Below the pieces are notes generated by a model. It ran no database searches and was not told the origin of the DNA. It saw nothing but the letters and a program-made list of their open reading frames with translations. A stretch of 64,000 bases of DNA from positions 1 to 64,000 of the forward strand of contig JBHPJE010000007.1 in assembly GCA_042568205.1 (NCBI GenBank), written 5' to 3'. Position 1 is the first letter of the stretch, and every line of letters starts with the position of its first letter. Positions 15,712-24,367 of the stretch are shown in pieces. Both the position numbers and the translations under genes were made by a program. The DNA comes from JAUVDZ01 sp042568205 (lineage in GTDB: Bacteria; Patescibacteriota; Gracilibacteria; UBA1369; PNNO01).

Positions 15712-16885
15712 ATGTTTGGAAGAGTTTTTCAAAAACCCTCAAGTGCGATTAAAGAAATTGAAACACCAGATACAATGGTGTCAGAATTACTTATGGGAGA
15801 ACAAGGAAGAGATTTTTTTTTCAGCAAATAGGATTCAAAGTTTGGTAAGAGGCACGAATTTAGTAAGAATGGCAGGTCAGAAACTTTATTATCCAATCAA
15901 AATAACTGATTTCCCGGAAAGAGTTCTTTGCGAACGTTTTGAAGTTTTACAATTATTAATGGCAAACTACGAAAGGCTTCAAGCAGTGGTTTCAGATGCC
16001 TTGGTTGATCTTGGTTGTGATCCTTATTGTGTTATAGATCCTGAATTCGAAAGGGAAGATCTTTTGGGCACAGGTTTTTCAAGAGTAAGAGGAAAAAATA
16101 ATTTATTATTAAAAGAAGGAAAAACTGAAAATGGTATCCCTGAAAAGGATTTAGTAATTCCTGGATGCCAATATTCTGTACAGGAAAGACTTGTTAGATG
16201 TTTAGGTCCGAGAGGAGATTTGAAATTTTTAAAAATTGTAGACAATTTAGCAGGATGTGAATATTTAGGAGAAACAAGCCATTATTCATTAGAACAAAAT
16301 ATGCAGGTATTATTAGATGCAATGAGAAAAAGTGAAGAAGATCATATGCATGGTAAAGTTGATAGAGATATTAAAAGCGAAAATATTTTAGTTCAGCCTG
16401 ATCCAACAAGAGCCCTGGGAGTTAGAGGAAGGCGTTGTGATAGGGAATTGCAATTAGAAGAAGGTCAAATTCCATGTGACCCTGGAACAAATATGAGAAT
16501 ATGTAGAGGAACTCCTTCTCACTTTGATATTGCATATTATGTATATCCTCAAATTGAAACTCTAAGTGCTAGAACATCTGTTGATGTTTTTGCCTATGGA
16601 ATAACTTTATTAACGCTTTATTTAGGTAAAGGATACGATGATTTTTTAGAGGAATTTCATAAAGAGATAAAAGATGATGAAGGTGAATTTACAACTTTTT
16701 TACCTTATGAAAAAGCTATAACAAAGGAAGATATTTTTGGTGCAATGAAAAGAGCTAAAGTTGAAGCTGATATTCCTGAGAGAATGTTATATTTAATTAT
16801 AAGCATGTTAAAAAAGAATAGAAGTTTAAGACCAATACTTCGGGTAGTTATGAGAATTTTAAAAGAAGAGTATAATTTAGAGTAG
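15712..16885 (+). CDS. Divergent Ser/Thr protein kinase-like protein, probable frameshift
   Basis: The continuous frame begins only at a TTG (15716) and gives an atypical W/Q/C-rich N-terminus. A different frame opens at the ATG 15712 with natural-looking sequence (MFGRVFQKPSSAIKEIETP) and stops at 15832. Removing one T from the nine-T run at 15813-15821 joins the two frames. The kinase-like core shows DLLGTGFSRVRGK (glycine loop), NLLLKEGK (possible lysine), DRDIKSENILV at 16361 (catalytic loop, with Asp replacing the HRD His), GTPSHFDIAYYVYPQ (activation/APE region) and SVDVFAYGITLLTLYLG (helix F). The DFG motif is not clear (CDPG at best). Activity is uncertain; the family assignment is moderately secure. 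Confidence 0.65.
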
Positions 16886-16891
16886 CGAACG

Positions 16892-16921
16892 TTGACTTAA
16901 GTAGTGAATTTCCAGTATAGT
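16892..16921 (+). promoter_or_regulatory. Probable promoter of rny with long leader
   Basis: TTGACT (16892-16897), an 18-base spacer and TATAGT (16916-16921) predict an approximately 155-base leader before rny. The leader ends in a 12-base palindrome TGACTTAAGTCA (17048-17059) and a small hairpin AGTGT/ACACT. The ten bases TGACTTAAGT also occur overlapping the -35 (16893-16902), so the word flanks the leader as a direct repeat. Confidence 0.45.
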
Positions 16922-17082
16922 TATATTGATCGAAAGATTATGAAAACTGGTTTAAGTTATTACGATTTATCGCTTAATATAAAAGAAATTAGATACATTA
17001 ATATATACTAAAGCTCGGCACTAGAATTGTGCTTCTAAAAGCGTGTATGACTTAAGTCAGTGTATAACACTAACTATTTTTT

Positions 17083-18609
17083 ATGGAAACACTAACAATT
17101 TTGCTAGCATTAGTAGGATTGGGTGCTGGAGTGGCAGTAGGGTATGTCTATCGAAAAAAACTTGTTGAAACAAAAAACAAGGATTTATCTGAAAAAAGCC
17201 AGAATCTAATCAAAGATGCGCAAAACAAATCAAAAGAAGTTTTATTTGAAGCTAAAAATGAAGCATTTAAGGTTTTAGATGAAGCTAAAAAAGAAGAAAA
17301 ACGAAAACGTGAACAATTACAAAAAATTGAAGAACGTTTAGTTTCAAAAGAACAAGGTCTTGATAAGAAGTCTGAAGATGCAGATAAGCTTAAAGAAGAG
17401 CTTGAAAACAAAGTAACTTCTGTTAAACGTCTTCGAGAAGAAGTGCAAAAAATTCAGGAATTACAAGAAGCAGAACTTGAAAAAGTTGCACAGCTTTCAA
17501 AAGACGATGCAAAAGAAATCCTTCTTAAAAAAGTAGAAGAAGATACAAAAGAAGTATTAGTTGAGCAGATTAGAAAGACTGAAAAAGAAGTTAATGAACA
17601 AGCAGCAGATAAAGCTAAATTTGTTATTGCTGAGGCAATTCAAAAATATGCAGCTGAAACTACAGTTGAATCAACTGCAACAATGGTAACTCTGCCTTCT
17701 GATGATATGAAAGGTAGAATTATTGGTCGCGAAGGTCGTAATATTAATACATTTGAAGAAATCACTGGTATTGATGTAATTGTTGATGATACTCCAGGTT
17801 CAATTGTTATTTCTGGATTTGATCTTGTGCGTCGATATGTTGCTAAAATTACACTTGAGCGATTAATTGAAGATGGACGAATCCACCCTGCAAGAATTGA
17901 AGAAACTTATATAAAAGTTAAAGAAGAAGTTAGCAAATTAATTAAAGAATTAGGTGAAAAAGCTGCATTTGATGTAGGTGTTGCAGGACTTCATCCAAAT
18001 CTTATTAAATTATTAGGAAGACTTAAATTTAGAGTTAGTTATGGTCAAAATGTTTTAAAGCATTCAATGGAAGTTGCGCATTTGGCTGCTAACTTAGCTA
18101 GCGAACTTGGTGCAGATGCTAATTTATGTAAAAAAGCAGCATTACTTCATGATATTGGAAAAGCTGTTGATCATGAGATTCAGGGTCATCACGCTGCGAT
18201 TGGTCGTGATATTGCAAAGAAATTTGGATTAGATAAGAGGGTGATACATTGTATTGAAGCTCATCATGGAGACCCTCAGCCAGAAACTGTTGAAGCTATG
18301 ATTGTTGCTGCTGCGAATGCAGTTGCAAATGCTCGTCCAGGCGCTAATAAAGATAATTTAGATAATTATGTTAAGAGACTTGAAGAGTTAGAAAATGTTT
18401 GTACTTCATTTGAAGGTGTTAAAAAAGCCTTTGCAATTCAAGCAGGAACAGAAGTGAGAATCTTTGTTAATCCTGAAGATGTTGATGATTTAGGAGCAGT
18501 TAAAATGTCTCATGAAATCACTCGAAAGATTGAACATGATTTACAATATCCTGGTCAGGTAAAGGTTAATGTGATTAGAGAGACACGTAGCGAAGAGTTT
18601 GCAAAATAG
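17083..18609 (+). CDS. rny: Ribonuclease Y
   Basis: This is a membrane-anchored endoribonuclease that starts mRNA decay in bacteria lacking RNase E. The 508 residues follow the standard order: one N-terminal transmembrane segment (about 3-23), a long charged coiled coil (about 28-195), a KH domain with KGRIIGREGRNINTFEEITGID, then an HD domain with HSMEVAHLAANLA and ALLHDIGKAVDHEIQGHHAAIG supplying the metal ligands. Length and motifs are complete. It is preceded by a long leader, which could mediate autoregulation, but nothing in the sequence proves that. Confidence 0.97.
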   Translation: METLTILLALVGLGAGVAVGYVYRKKLVETKNKDLSEKSQNLIKDAQNKSKEVLFEAKNEAFKVLDEAKKEEKRKREQLQKIEERLVSKEQGLDKKSEDADKLKEELENKVTSVKRLREEVQKIQELQEAELEKVAQLSKDDAKEILLKKVEEDTKEVLVEQIRKTEKEVNEQAADKAKFVIAEAIQKYAAETTVESTATMVTLPSDDMKGRIIGREGRNINTFEEITGIDVIVDDTPGSIVISGFDLVRRYVAKITLERLIEDGRIHPARIEETYIKVKEEVSKLIKELGEKAAFDVGVAGLHPNLIKLLGRLKFRVSYGQNVLKHSMEVAHLAANLASELGADANLCKKAALLHDIGKAVDHEIQGHHAAIGRDIAKKFGLDKRVIHCIEAHHGDPQPETVEAMIVAAANAVANARPGANKDNLDNYVKRLEELENVCTSFEGVKKAFAIQAGTEVRIFVNPEDVDDLGAVKMSHEITRKIEHDLQYPGQVKVNVIRETRSEEFAK

Positions 18610-18621
18610 AGAGGATAGAAA

Positions 18622-18650
18622 TTGAATCTGGCAATAAGTATATGTAATAA
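18622..18650 (+). promoter_or_regulatory. Possible promoter of the SLH protein gene
   Basis: TTGAAT at 18622-18627 is followed 17-18 bases later by TAATAAT within TGTAATAATG (about 18645-18651). This would give a leader of about 45 bases before the ATG at 18703. Confidence 0.4.
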
Positions 18651-18702
18651 TGTATTATATATATCGTTTTAATTAGTGAACTTACCCTTTAACTACAAAC
18701 GC

Positions 18703-19647
18703 ATGAAAAAACTCATCGCACTCATTGCTTCAGTGGCGGTTTTGGCAGTATTCTTGCCAACAACTTATGCAACTGACATCTGTGCTGCTGAACCATTAAC
18801 GGTTCGGAATTTTAATGCAGAAATTACATCTGCAGTTCATTTAAGAACTGTATCTTGTATGCAGGAATCAACAGTGATTACTACTCTTTCTGGTGGAGAA
18901 ATTGTTCAGGTTATCGGAACAACTGAAGGTTGGCATAAAGTTAAACGTGCTGACGGTACTGAAGGTTGGATTTGGGAAACTTTCCTAACACCAACGGATA
19001 AAGCATTTAATCCTTCACAACCAGATCCTGAGCCGGAACCGGAACCAACACTTTATGTTGAACCAGAACCTGTTGAATACGTAGCAATGCGTGATATTTC
19101 TGGTCATAAATATGAAGACGCGATTTGGTTTGTTTATAATAATGATATTGTTCAGGGTTATGATGATGGATCTTACAAACCTGACCAAACAATTAATCGT
19201 GCAGAATTATTAAAGATTATTGTTGAAGCGAAATATACTAATGAGTTTGAAGCTTATGATGATAAAGGATGTTTTACTGATGTAGCTGCAAGCCAGTGGT
19301 ATTCAAAATATGTTTGTTTTGGAAAAGATAAATACGTTGTAGAAGGATATACTGATGGATCTTTCAAGCCAGCTGATGATGTAAATTTTGTTGAATCATT
19401 AAAGCTTGCACTTATAGGATTCGGAATCGGTTATGAAGAAGGGGATCCTTGGTATAAAAAGATCGTCGATGAAGCTTCAGAAGCTAATTTGATACCTTTA
19501 GATGTTGATAAATTTGATGATATTTTAACAAGAGGTCAGATTGCTGAAATGATTACAAGAATAATGAAATATGAAGATGAAACTTTAGAGGATTATCTTG
19601 GTGCAATGGCAAGCGCGAAAATTACTTATGAGATGTTGGAGAATTAA
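18703..19647 (+). CDS. Secreted SH3b-SLH envelope protein
   Basis: From the ATG at 18703 the protein has 314 residues and opens with a clean signal peptide (MKKLIALIASVAVLAVFLP, then TTYATD). An in-frame GTG at 18676 would add nine residues before the signal and is less likely. A bacterial SH3 domain follows (about 40-95, VHLRTVSCMQ to GWIWETFL), then a Pro/Glu linker. Two or three SLH modules come next: SGHKYEDAIWFVYNNDIVQGYDDGSYKPDQTINRAELLK-type and FTDVAASQWYSKYVCFGKD with VEGYTDGSFKPADDV. SLH modules bind cell-wall polymers, so it is probably a wall-attached envelope protein. An intrinsic terminator follows. Confidence 0.9.
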   Translation: MKKLIALIASVAVLAVFLPTTYATDICAAEPLTVRNFNAEITSAVHLRTVSCMQESTVITTLSGGEIVQVIGTTEGWHKVKRADGTEGWIWETFLTPTDKAFNPSQPDPEPEPEPTLYVEPEPVEYVAMRDISGHKYEDAIWFVYNNDIVQGYDDGSYKPDQTINRAELLKIIVEAKYTNEFEAYDDKGCFTDVAASQWYSKYVCFGKDKYVVEGYTDGSFKPADDVNFVESLKLALIGFGIGYEEGDPWYKKIVDEASEANLIPLDVDKFDDILTRGQIAEMITRIMKYEDETLEDYLGAMASAKITYEMLEN

Positions 19648-19675
19648 TGTAATGAAAATTTAATAATTTCTTTAT

Positions 19676-19709
19676 AAAAAGCAGGGAATAAACCTCCTGC
19701 TTTTTTTTT
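19676..19709 (+). terminator. Intrinsic terminator after the SLH protein
   Basis: GCAGG and CCTGC stems (19681-19685 and 19696-19700) flanked by A-run and T-run form a classic hairpin followed by nine T residues. The next gene starts 8 bases after the T-run. Confidence 0.85.
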
Positions 19710-19717
19710 AAAATATT

Positions 19718-20542
19718 ATGTTAGAAAAACAGCCAAACGGATTAGTAGATATACATGTATTACAAGAGCAAACTGAGTATTTGCTTTCTATTGAGGATCC
19801 GGAAGAAATTGAAGAACACAAAGAACTAGCAATTGAAGTTGAAAGTGCTTTAAGAGAACACGCTAATTTAATTCTTGAACGACTTAAGGATGAAGCAAAT
19901 TCAATTTTTCTTTTTAATAAAGCAAGTTTAATTAGACAAAAGTTTTTAGGATCTCAAGATAGATGGAGTCAAAAGAAAAGAATACATTATTGTGGTGAAT
20001 TTTATGATCCCATTAAAGTAGATTCATGTGATGCAATTGACGAAGAGGCTCCATTTAGAATTATAGGATGTATTTCTGGTAGCATTTTTCAATGCTTATT
20101 TAGGAAGAAGATGACAGTTGTTAATGGAATTTTTGTTGTAGCTTCACATGACAGGGACGAAGAAGATAGTAAAACATATTTTTTTGGACCTCCTCAAGAT
20201 AGATTTCGAAAGAAAAGTCATAGAACTATTAGGAGTGATTATGCTATTGGGCATTTGTTAAGGAGCGGTATTGATGCTGGGATAGTATCCCCTAAAGGGC
20301 AAATACATATTTGTGAGACTTTTGAGGATAGTAAAGGATATTTAGATGAAGGTAGGCTTACTTTTAATCCTGAATTGAGAATACCTTATGATCCTCAATC
20401 CCTTCTTTGTTGTCGACCAGAAGCAATTTCCGCTTATGTTAAAGATGCTTTTTTAGATAGAGTTGAAAAACTGGAAAGATTAAAAAAAGATGAATTGTTA
20501 TCATCAATGCGTGAAGCATTATTAAAAAGAGGTGGATTTTAA
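19718..20542 (+). CDS. Hypothetical protein, 274 residues
   Basis: I do not recognise this protein. The N-terminal 75 residues are helical and acidic (LVDIHVLQEQTEYLLSIEDP and a long EEIEEHKELAIEVESALREH segment). A middle block contains cysteines in GCISGSIFQCLFRKK and a patterned stretch YFFGPPQDRFRKKSHRTIRSDYAIGHLLRSGID, and the C-terminus is helical. No signal peptide or membrane segment is seen. Its codon use matches the other genes. Its ATG is only 8 bases beyond a strong terminator, so the source of its transcript is unclear; it may rely on read-through or a leaderless start. Confidence 0.7.
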   Translation: MLEKQPNGLVDIHVLQEQTEYLLSIEDPEEIEEHKELAIEVESALREHANLILERLKDEANSIFLFNKASLIRQKFLGSQDRWSQKKRIHYCGEFYDPIKVDSCDAIDEEAPFRIIGCISGSIFQCLFRKKMTVVNGIFVVASHDRDEEDSKTYFFGPPQDRFRKKSHRTIRSDYAIGHLLRSGIDAGIVSPKGQIHICETFEDSKGYLDEGRLTFNPELRIPYDPQSLLCCRPEAISAYVKDAFLDRVEKLERLKKDELLSSMREALLKRGGF

Positions 20543-20557
20543 TTATTAATTTTTCTC

Positions 20558-20597
20558 TTGACTCTATCTGCTAGCACTTTATAATGTCGAGTGCTAA
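20558..20597 (+). promoter_or_regulatory. groESL promoter overlapped by a CIRCE operator
   Basis: TTGACT (20558-20563), a 16-base spacer and a perfect TATAAT (20580-20585) form a strong promoter. The CIRCE inverted repeat covers its -10: CTAGCACTT (20571-20579), nine bases, GAGTGCTAA (20589-20597). It differs from the consensus TTAGCACTC-N9-GAGTGCTAA at two left-arm positions. This is the binding site for the heat-shock repressor HrcA, so groESL is almost certainly under HrcA control, although hrcA is not in the window. Confidence 0.93.
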
Positions 20598-20621
20598 TTT
20601 AAGTTATTTAACCTTATACAA

Positions 20622-20912
20622 ATGGCAAATATCCAACCAACAGCTGATCGAATAGTGGTGGAACCTCTTGAAGAGCAAACTACTGCTTCTGGAATTATTA
20701 TTCCTGATACAGCAAATAAAGAAAAACCCCAAAAAGGTAAAGTTATCGCAGTAGGACCAGGAAAAATCGGTGATGATAACGAAAGAATTAAAATGGAAGT
20801 TGCTGAAGGGGATACTGTCCTTTTCACAAAATATGCTCCAAATGAAATTAAAGTAGAAGGCAAAGAGCTTTTTGTTTTAAATGAGTCAGATGTACTCGCA
20901 ATCCTTAAATAA
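20622..20912 (+). CDS. groES: Co-chaperonin GroES
   Basis: This 96-residue protein is the heptameric lid of the GroEL chamber. The sequence shows the family opening (PTADRIVVEPLEEQTTASGIIIPD), the mobile loop around residues 16-32, and the closing GKELFVLNESDVLAIL. It is first in the groES-groEL operon, 20 bases before groEL, downstream of the CIRCE-controlled promoter. The ATG is preceded by ACCTTATACAA with no Shine-Dalgarno sequence, notable for a highly expressed gene. Confidence 0.97.
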   Translation: MANIQPTADRIVVEPLEEQTTASGIIIPDTANKEKPQKGKVIAVGPGKIGDDNERIKMEVAEGDTVLFTKYAPNEIKVEGKELFVLNESDVLAILK

Positions 20913-20932
20913 TAATCTAACCTAAATTTAAA

Positions 20933-22576
20933 ATGGCTAAACAAGTTCAATTTAGTGATGATGCACGTCAGGCTTTGTTTTCTGGTGTGACTCAACTAGC
21001 TAAAGCAGTTCGAATTACTTTAGGGCCTAAAGGTCGTAATGTGGTTCTTGATAAAAAATATGGATCTCCAACAATTACAAACGATGGAGTGACAATTGCA
21101 AAAGAAATCGATCTTCCAGATGCATACGAAAACATGGGTGCACAGTTAGTTCGTGAAGTTGCAACTAAAACTAATGATATCGCAGGTGATGGTACAACTA
21201 CTGCGACAATTCTTGCACACGCAATGATTGCTGAAGGATTAAGGAATGTTACAGCTGGTGCGAATCCAATGAAATTAAAAAATGGATTACACAAAGCAAC
21301 TGACGCTGTTGTTAAAAAATTATTAGAAGGAGCTGAACAAATCGGGAATTCTAAAGAAAAAATTGCTCAGGTTGCAACAATTTCTGCGCAAAGCCCTGAA
21401 GTTGGAGAAATGATTGCAGAAATGATGGATGAAGTTGGTGCTGATGGAGTTATTACAGTTGAAGAGTCTCAAACAATGGGTTTGGAAAAAGAAGTTGTTA
21501 AAGGAATGCAGTTTGATAATGGATATATTTCACCTTATATGGTGACTGATCCAACTCAAATGATTGCTGAGATGCAAAATCCAAAAATCCTTATTACTGA
21601 TAAAAAAATCACTTCGATTCAAGAGGTTCTACCTTTGATTGAAAAGCTTGTACAAGCCGGGAAGAAAGATATCGTGATTATTGCAGAAGATGTTGAGGGT
21701 GAAGCTCTTGCAACTTTTGTTCTTAATAAATTACGAGGAGTATTTAATGTTTTGGCAGTAAAAGCTCCTGCATTTGGAGATCGTCGAAAAGAAATGCTAA
21801 AAGATATCGCTGCACTTACAGGTGCGCGTGTTATTTCTGAAGAAGTTGGTCTTAAATTAGACTCTGCTGATCTTGGTGATTTAGGAGAAGCTGGAAAAAT
21901 AATTGCTGACAAAGATAAATGTACAATTATTGAAGGAAAAGGTTCTCAAGAAGAAGTTGATGCAAGAATTGGAGAAATTAAAGTTATGCTTGATAACACT
22001 AAGTCTGATTTTGATAAAGAAAAGCTTGCAGAGCGTTTAGCTAAGTTAGCTGGAGGAGTTGGGGTAATCAAAGTTGGTGCTGCAACTGAAACTGAACTTA
22101 AAGAAAGAAAACACAGAATTGAAGATGCACTTCAGGCTACAAAAGCTGCAGTAGAAGAAGGAATTGTCCCAGGTGGGGGAGTCGCTCTTTTAGAAGCATC
22201 AAAAGTTCTTGAAGGTAAAGAAGGAGACACTGATGAAATGACTGGTTATCACATTGTTAAAAAAGCATTGCTTTCACCACTTACGCAAATTGCTGAAAAT
22301 GCAGGTAAAGATGGGGCAGTAATTATAGATAAAGTATTAAACAGTAAAGCTGGCGAAGGTTACGATGCTGATAAAGACGAATATGTTGATATGGTAAAAG
22401 CCGGAATTATTGATCCTGCAAAAGTTACACGAAGCGCATTGCAAAACGCTACATCAATTGCTTCGATCTTCCTGACTATGGAAGGCGCAGTAACTGATAT
22501 CCCATCAGATGATAAAGATGAGCCAGCAATGGGCGGAGGAATGCCGGGAATGGGTGGAATGGGAGGAATGATGTAG
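20933..22576 (+). CDS. groEL: Chaperonin GroEL
   Basis: At 547 residues this is a full-length group I chaperonin, an ATP-driven folding chamber. The ATP-binding block TLGPKGRNVVLDKKYGSPTITNDGVTIAKEI and the Mg/ATP motif GDGTTTAT are intact. The equatorial VEEGIVPGGGVALL is present, and the C-terminus carries the Gly-Met-rich tail GGGMPGMGGMGGMM that lines the chamber. It is the second gene of the operon and is followed by a terminator at 22599. Confidence 0.98.
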   Translation: MAKQVQFSDDARQALFSGVTQLAKAVRITLGPKGRNVVLDKKYGSPTITNDGVTIAKEIDLPDAYENMGAQLVREVATKTNDIAGDGTTTATILAHAMIAEGLRNVTAGANPMKLKNGLHKATDAVVKKLLEGAEQIGNSKEKIAQVATISAQSPEVGEMIAEMMDEVGADGVITVEESQTMGLEKEVVKGMQFDNGYISPYMVTDPTQMIAEMQNPKILITDKKITSIQEVLPLIEKLVQAGKKDIVIIAEDVEGEALATFVLNKLRGVFNVLAVKAPAFGDRRKEMLKDIAALTGARVISEEVGLKLDSADLGDLGEAGKIIADKDKCTIIEGKGSQEEVDARIGEIKVMLDNTKSDFDKEKLAERLAKLAGGVGVIKVGAATETELKERKHRIEDALQATKAAVEEGIVPGGGVALLEASKVLEGKEGDTDEMTGYHIVKKALLSPLTQIAENAGKDGAVIIDKVLNSKAGEGYDADKDEYVDMVKAGIIDPAKVTRSALQNATSIASIFLTMEGAVTDIPSDDKDEPAMGGGMPGMGGMGGMM

Positions 22577-22598
22577 GCACAAAGTTTTAAATTAAAAA

Positions 22599-22628
22599 AA
22601 GGGCCTATTTATCTGGGCTCTTTTTTTA
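22599..22628 (+). terminator. Intrinsic terminator after groEL
   Basis: AAGGGCC pairs with GGGCTCTT (one G-T wobble) across a loop of about ten bases and is followed by eight T residues, 22 bases past the groEL stop. Confidence 0.8.
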
Positions 22629-22658
22629 TTGAACAGAAACTATAGTAGATGTTATAAT
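22629..22658 (+). promoter_or_regulatory. Promoter of the 22685-pyrH-frr-rseP cluster
   Basis: TTGAAC (22629-22634), an 18-base spacer and a perfect TATAAT (22653-22658) lie directly after the groEL terminator. The transcript would begin about 20 bases before the first ATG. Confidence 0.65.
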
Positions 22659-22684
22659 GACTTGGAAATTAACGCAGAACAATT

Positions 22685-23071
22685 ATGGCTAGAACTAAAA
22701 AAGAAAAATCCATTGATGGACCATCTAAATCAAAAGGTAATAATAATCTTTCTCTGAAAGAAGAGGAATTTGTTGTACATCACATTGATGAAGAAGAAGC
22801 TGATATTAGAGGAACAGTTGTTGATAAAATGCCTACCGTAGCTGAGAAAGTTACTGTAAAGTTTGGTAATTTTGTTAACTTAGTTGCAAATCATGATTAT
22901 GATAGCATTCTTGATAAGAATAGTAATGAAGAAGTAATTATGAGTAGTGATTTGTTGGCTGATCTTGCAAATGCGCATGAACAAGGTGAAGAAAAACGAA
23001 TTCCTGCAATTTTCATTATTGGAGTTGTACTTGGAATCGTAATAACTTATATTCTGTTAACTTTTGATTGA
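22685..23071 (+). CDS. Small membrane-anchored hypothetical protein
   Basis: The protein has 128 residues, with a basic start, an acidic middle (EEEFVVHHIDEEEADIRGTVV) and one C-terminal transmembrane helix (FIIGVVLGIVITYILLTF). Tail anchoring with the bulk in the cytoplasm is likely. No family is recognised. Its TGA stop overlaps the pyrH ATG (TGATG), so it is translationally coupled to an essential gene cluster. Confidence 0.75.
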   Translation: MARTKKEKSIDGPSKSKGNNNLSLKEEEFVVHHIDEEEADIRGTVVDKMPTVAEKVTVKFGNFVNLVANHDYDSILDKNSNEEVIMSSDLLADLANAHEQGEEKRIPAIFIIGVVLGIVITYILLTFD

Positions 23072-23784
23072 TGGCTAAAGTAAAATATAAACGTATTCTC
23101 CTCAAAATGTCAGGTGAAGTTCTGCAGGGGGATCGCAGTTCTGGTATAGATGCAAAAAGAGTGAATGAATTAGTAAAAGAAATTGCTGAAGTTAAAAAAC
23201 TTGGTGTTCAAATTGGAATTGTTGTAGGTGGAGGGAATATCTGGAGATATCGTGACTTTAAAGACACTGGAATTGAAAGAATCATGTCAGATAATATGGG
23301 AATGATGGCAACTGTTATGAATGGAAGTGCTTTAAAAAGTGCTTTTGAAAAAGCTGGTATCGAATGTAGAGTTTGCTCAGCATTAAGAGCAGAACAGGTT
23401 GCTGAAAATTATGTTCCACCAAAAGCAAGACATCATTTAGATCAAGATAGAGTAGTGATTTGTGTTGGAGGAACTGGGAATCCATATTTCACAACTGATT
23501 CTGCAGCAGCTTTAAGAGCTCTTGAATTAAATTGCGATGTTTTATTAAAAGCAACTAAAGTTGATGGTGTTTATACAGCAGATCCTGTGAAAGATAAGAA
23601 AGCAAAAAAGTTTGATAAAATTTCATATAATAAAGTATTATCGATGGATCTTAAATTTATGGATCTTGCATCGGTTGCGCTTTGTAAAGATGGAGGAATG
23701 CCTATCCTTTTATTTAATCTTAATAAAAAAGGAAATATTAAAAAGGCAGTTATGGGAGAAAAACTTGGAACAATAATTTCTTAA
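23071..23784 (+). CDS. pyrH: UMP kinase
   Basis: This bacterial-type UMP kinase (amino-acid kinase fold) makes UDP. The true start is the ATG at 23071, giving 237 residues; an in-frame TTG three bases upstream lies inside the previous gene's stop region. Motifs include KRILLKMSGEVLQGD at the start, GIVVGGGNIWR, MGMMATVMNG, TGNPYFTTDSAAALRA and VDGVYTADP. The neighbours pyrH-frr are a common bacterial pairing. Confidence 0.96.
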   Translation: MAKVKYKRILLKMSGEVLQGDRSSGIDAKRVNELVKEIAEVKKLGVQIGIVVGGGNIWRYRDFKDTGIERIMSDNMGMMATVMNGSALKSAFEKAGIECRVCSALRAEQVAENYVPPKARHHLDQDRVVICVGGTGNPYFTTDSAAALRALELNCDVLLKATKVDGVYTADPVKDKKAKKFDKISYNKVLSMDLKFMDLASVALCKDGGMPILLFNLNKKGNIKKAVMGEKLGTIIS

Positions 23785-23794
23785 CTTAAATATT

Positions 23795-24355
23795 ATGCCA
23801 ACTACACCTCATTTTAATACTGCAAAAGATGAATTTGCAAAAGCTATAGAACATTTGAAGGTTGAATACGGAAAACTCCAAATTGGACGTGCATCATCTG
23901 CTTTGATTGAAGATGTTAAAGTTGATGCTTACGGTACACAGCAGCCATTAAAAGCCTGTGCTTCAATTTCAGTACCGGATCCAAAAACAATTCAGATTCA
24001 ACCATGGGATAAAGGAATTTTAAATCAGATTGAAGCTGCAATTCAAAATGCAGGTCTAAATTTGAATCCTGTTAATGATGGAAACTTTGTAAGAATTAAT
24101 ATTCCACCATTAACTGAAGAAAGAAGAACTGATTTAACTAAACATGTTCACAAATTAGCTGAGGATGCGAGAATTTCTGTGAGAAATGCTCGGCAAGTTG
24201 CACATGAAGCTTATAAAAAACTTGAAGGAGATAAAGCGATTTCTGAAGATGACATGCATCATGCAAATAAACAACTTCAAGACGAAGTTGATAAGACTAA
24301 TAAAGATATCGAAGAGCTCGCAAAGGCTAAGGAAACCGACATAATGACTGTTTAA
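23795..24355 (+). CDS. frr: Ribosome recycling factor
   Basis: The 186-residue two-domain protein separates ribosomal subunits after termination, acting with EF-G. It shows the conserved LQIGRASSALIEDVKVDAYGTQQPL and the C-terminal helical signature with RISVRNARQVAHEAYKKL. It starts 11 bases after pyrH and lies 13 bases before rseP, so the genes form one operon. Confidence 0.95.
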   Translation: MPTTPHFNTAKDEFAKAIEHLKVEYGKLQIGRASSALIEDVKVDAYGTQQPLKACASISVPDPKTIQIQPWDKGILNQIEAAIQNAGLNLNPVNDGNFVRINIPPLTEERRTDLTKHVHKLAEDARISVRNARQVAHEAYKKLEGDKAISEDDMHHANKQLQDEVDKTNKDIEELAKAKETDIMTV

Positions 24356-24367
24356 TCTTGATATAAT

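Noticed and set aside
18676..18702. GTG start nine codons before the SLH protein
   Set aside because: The ATG at 18703 gives a textbook signal peptide (MKKLIALIAS...).
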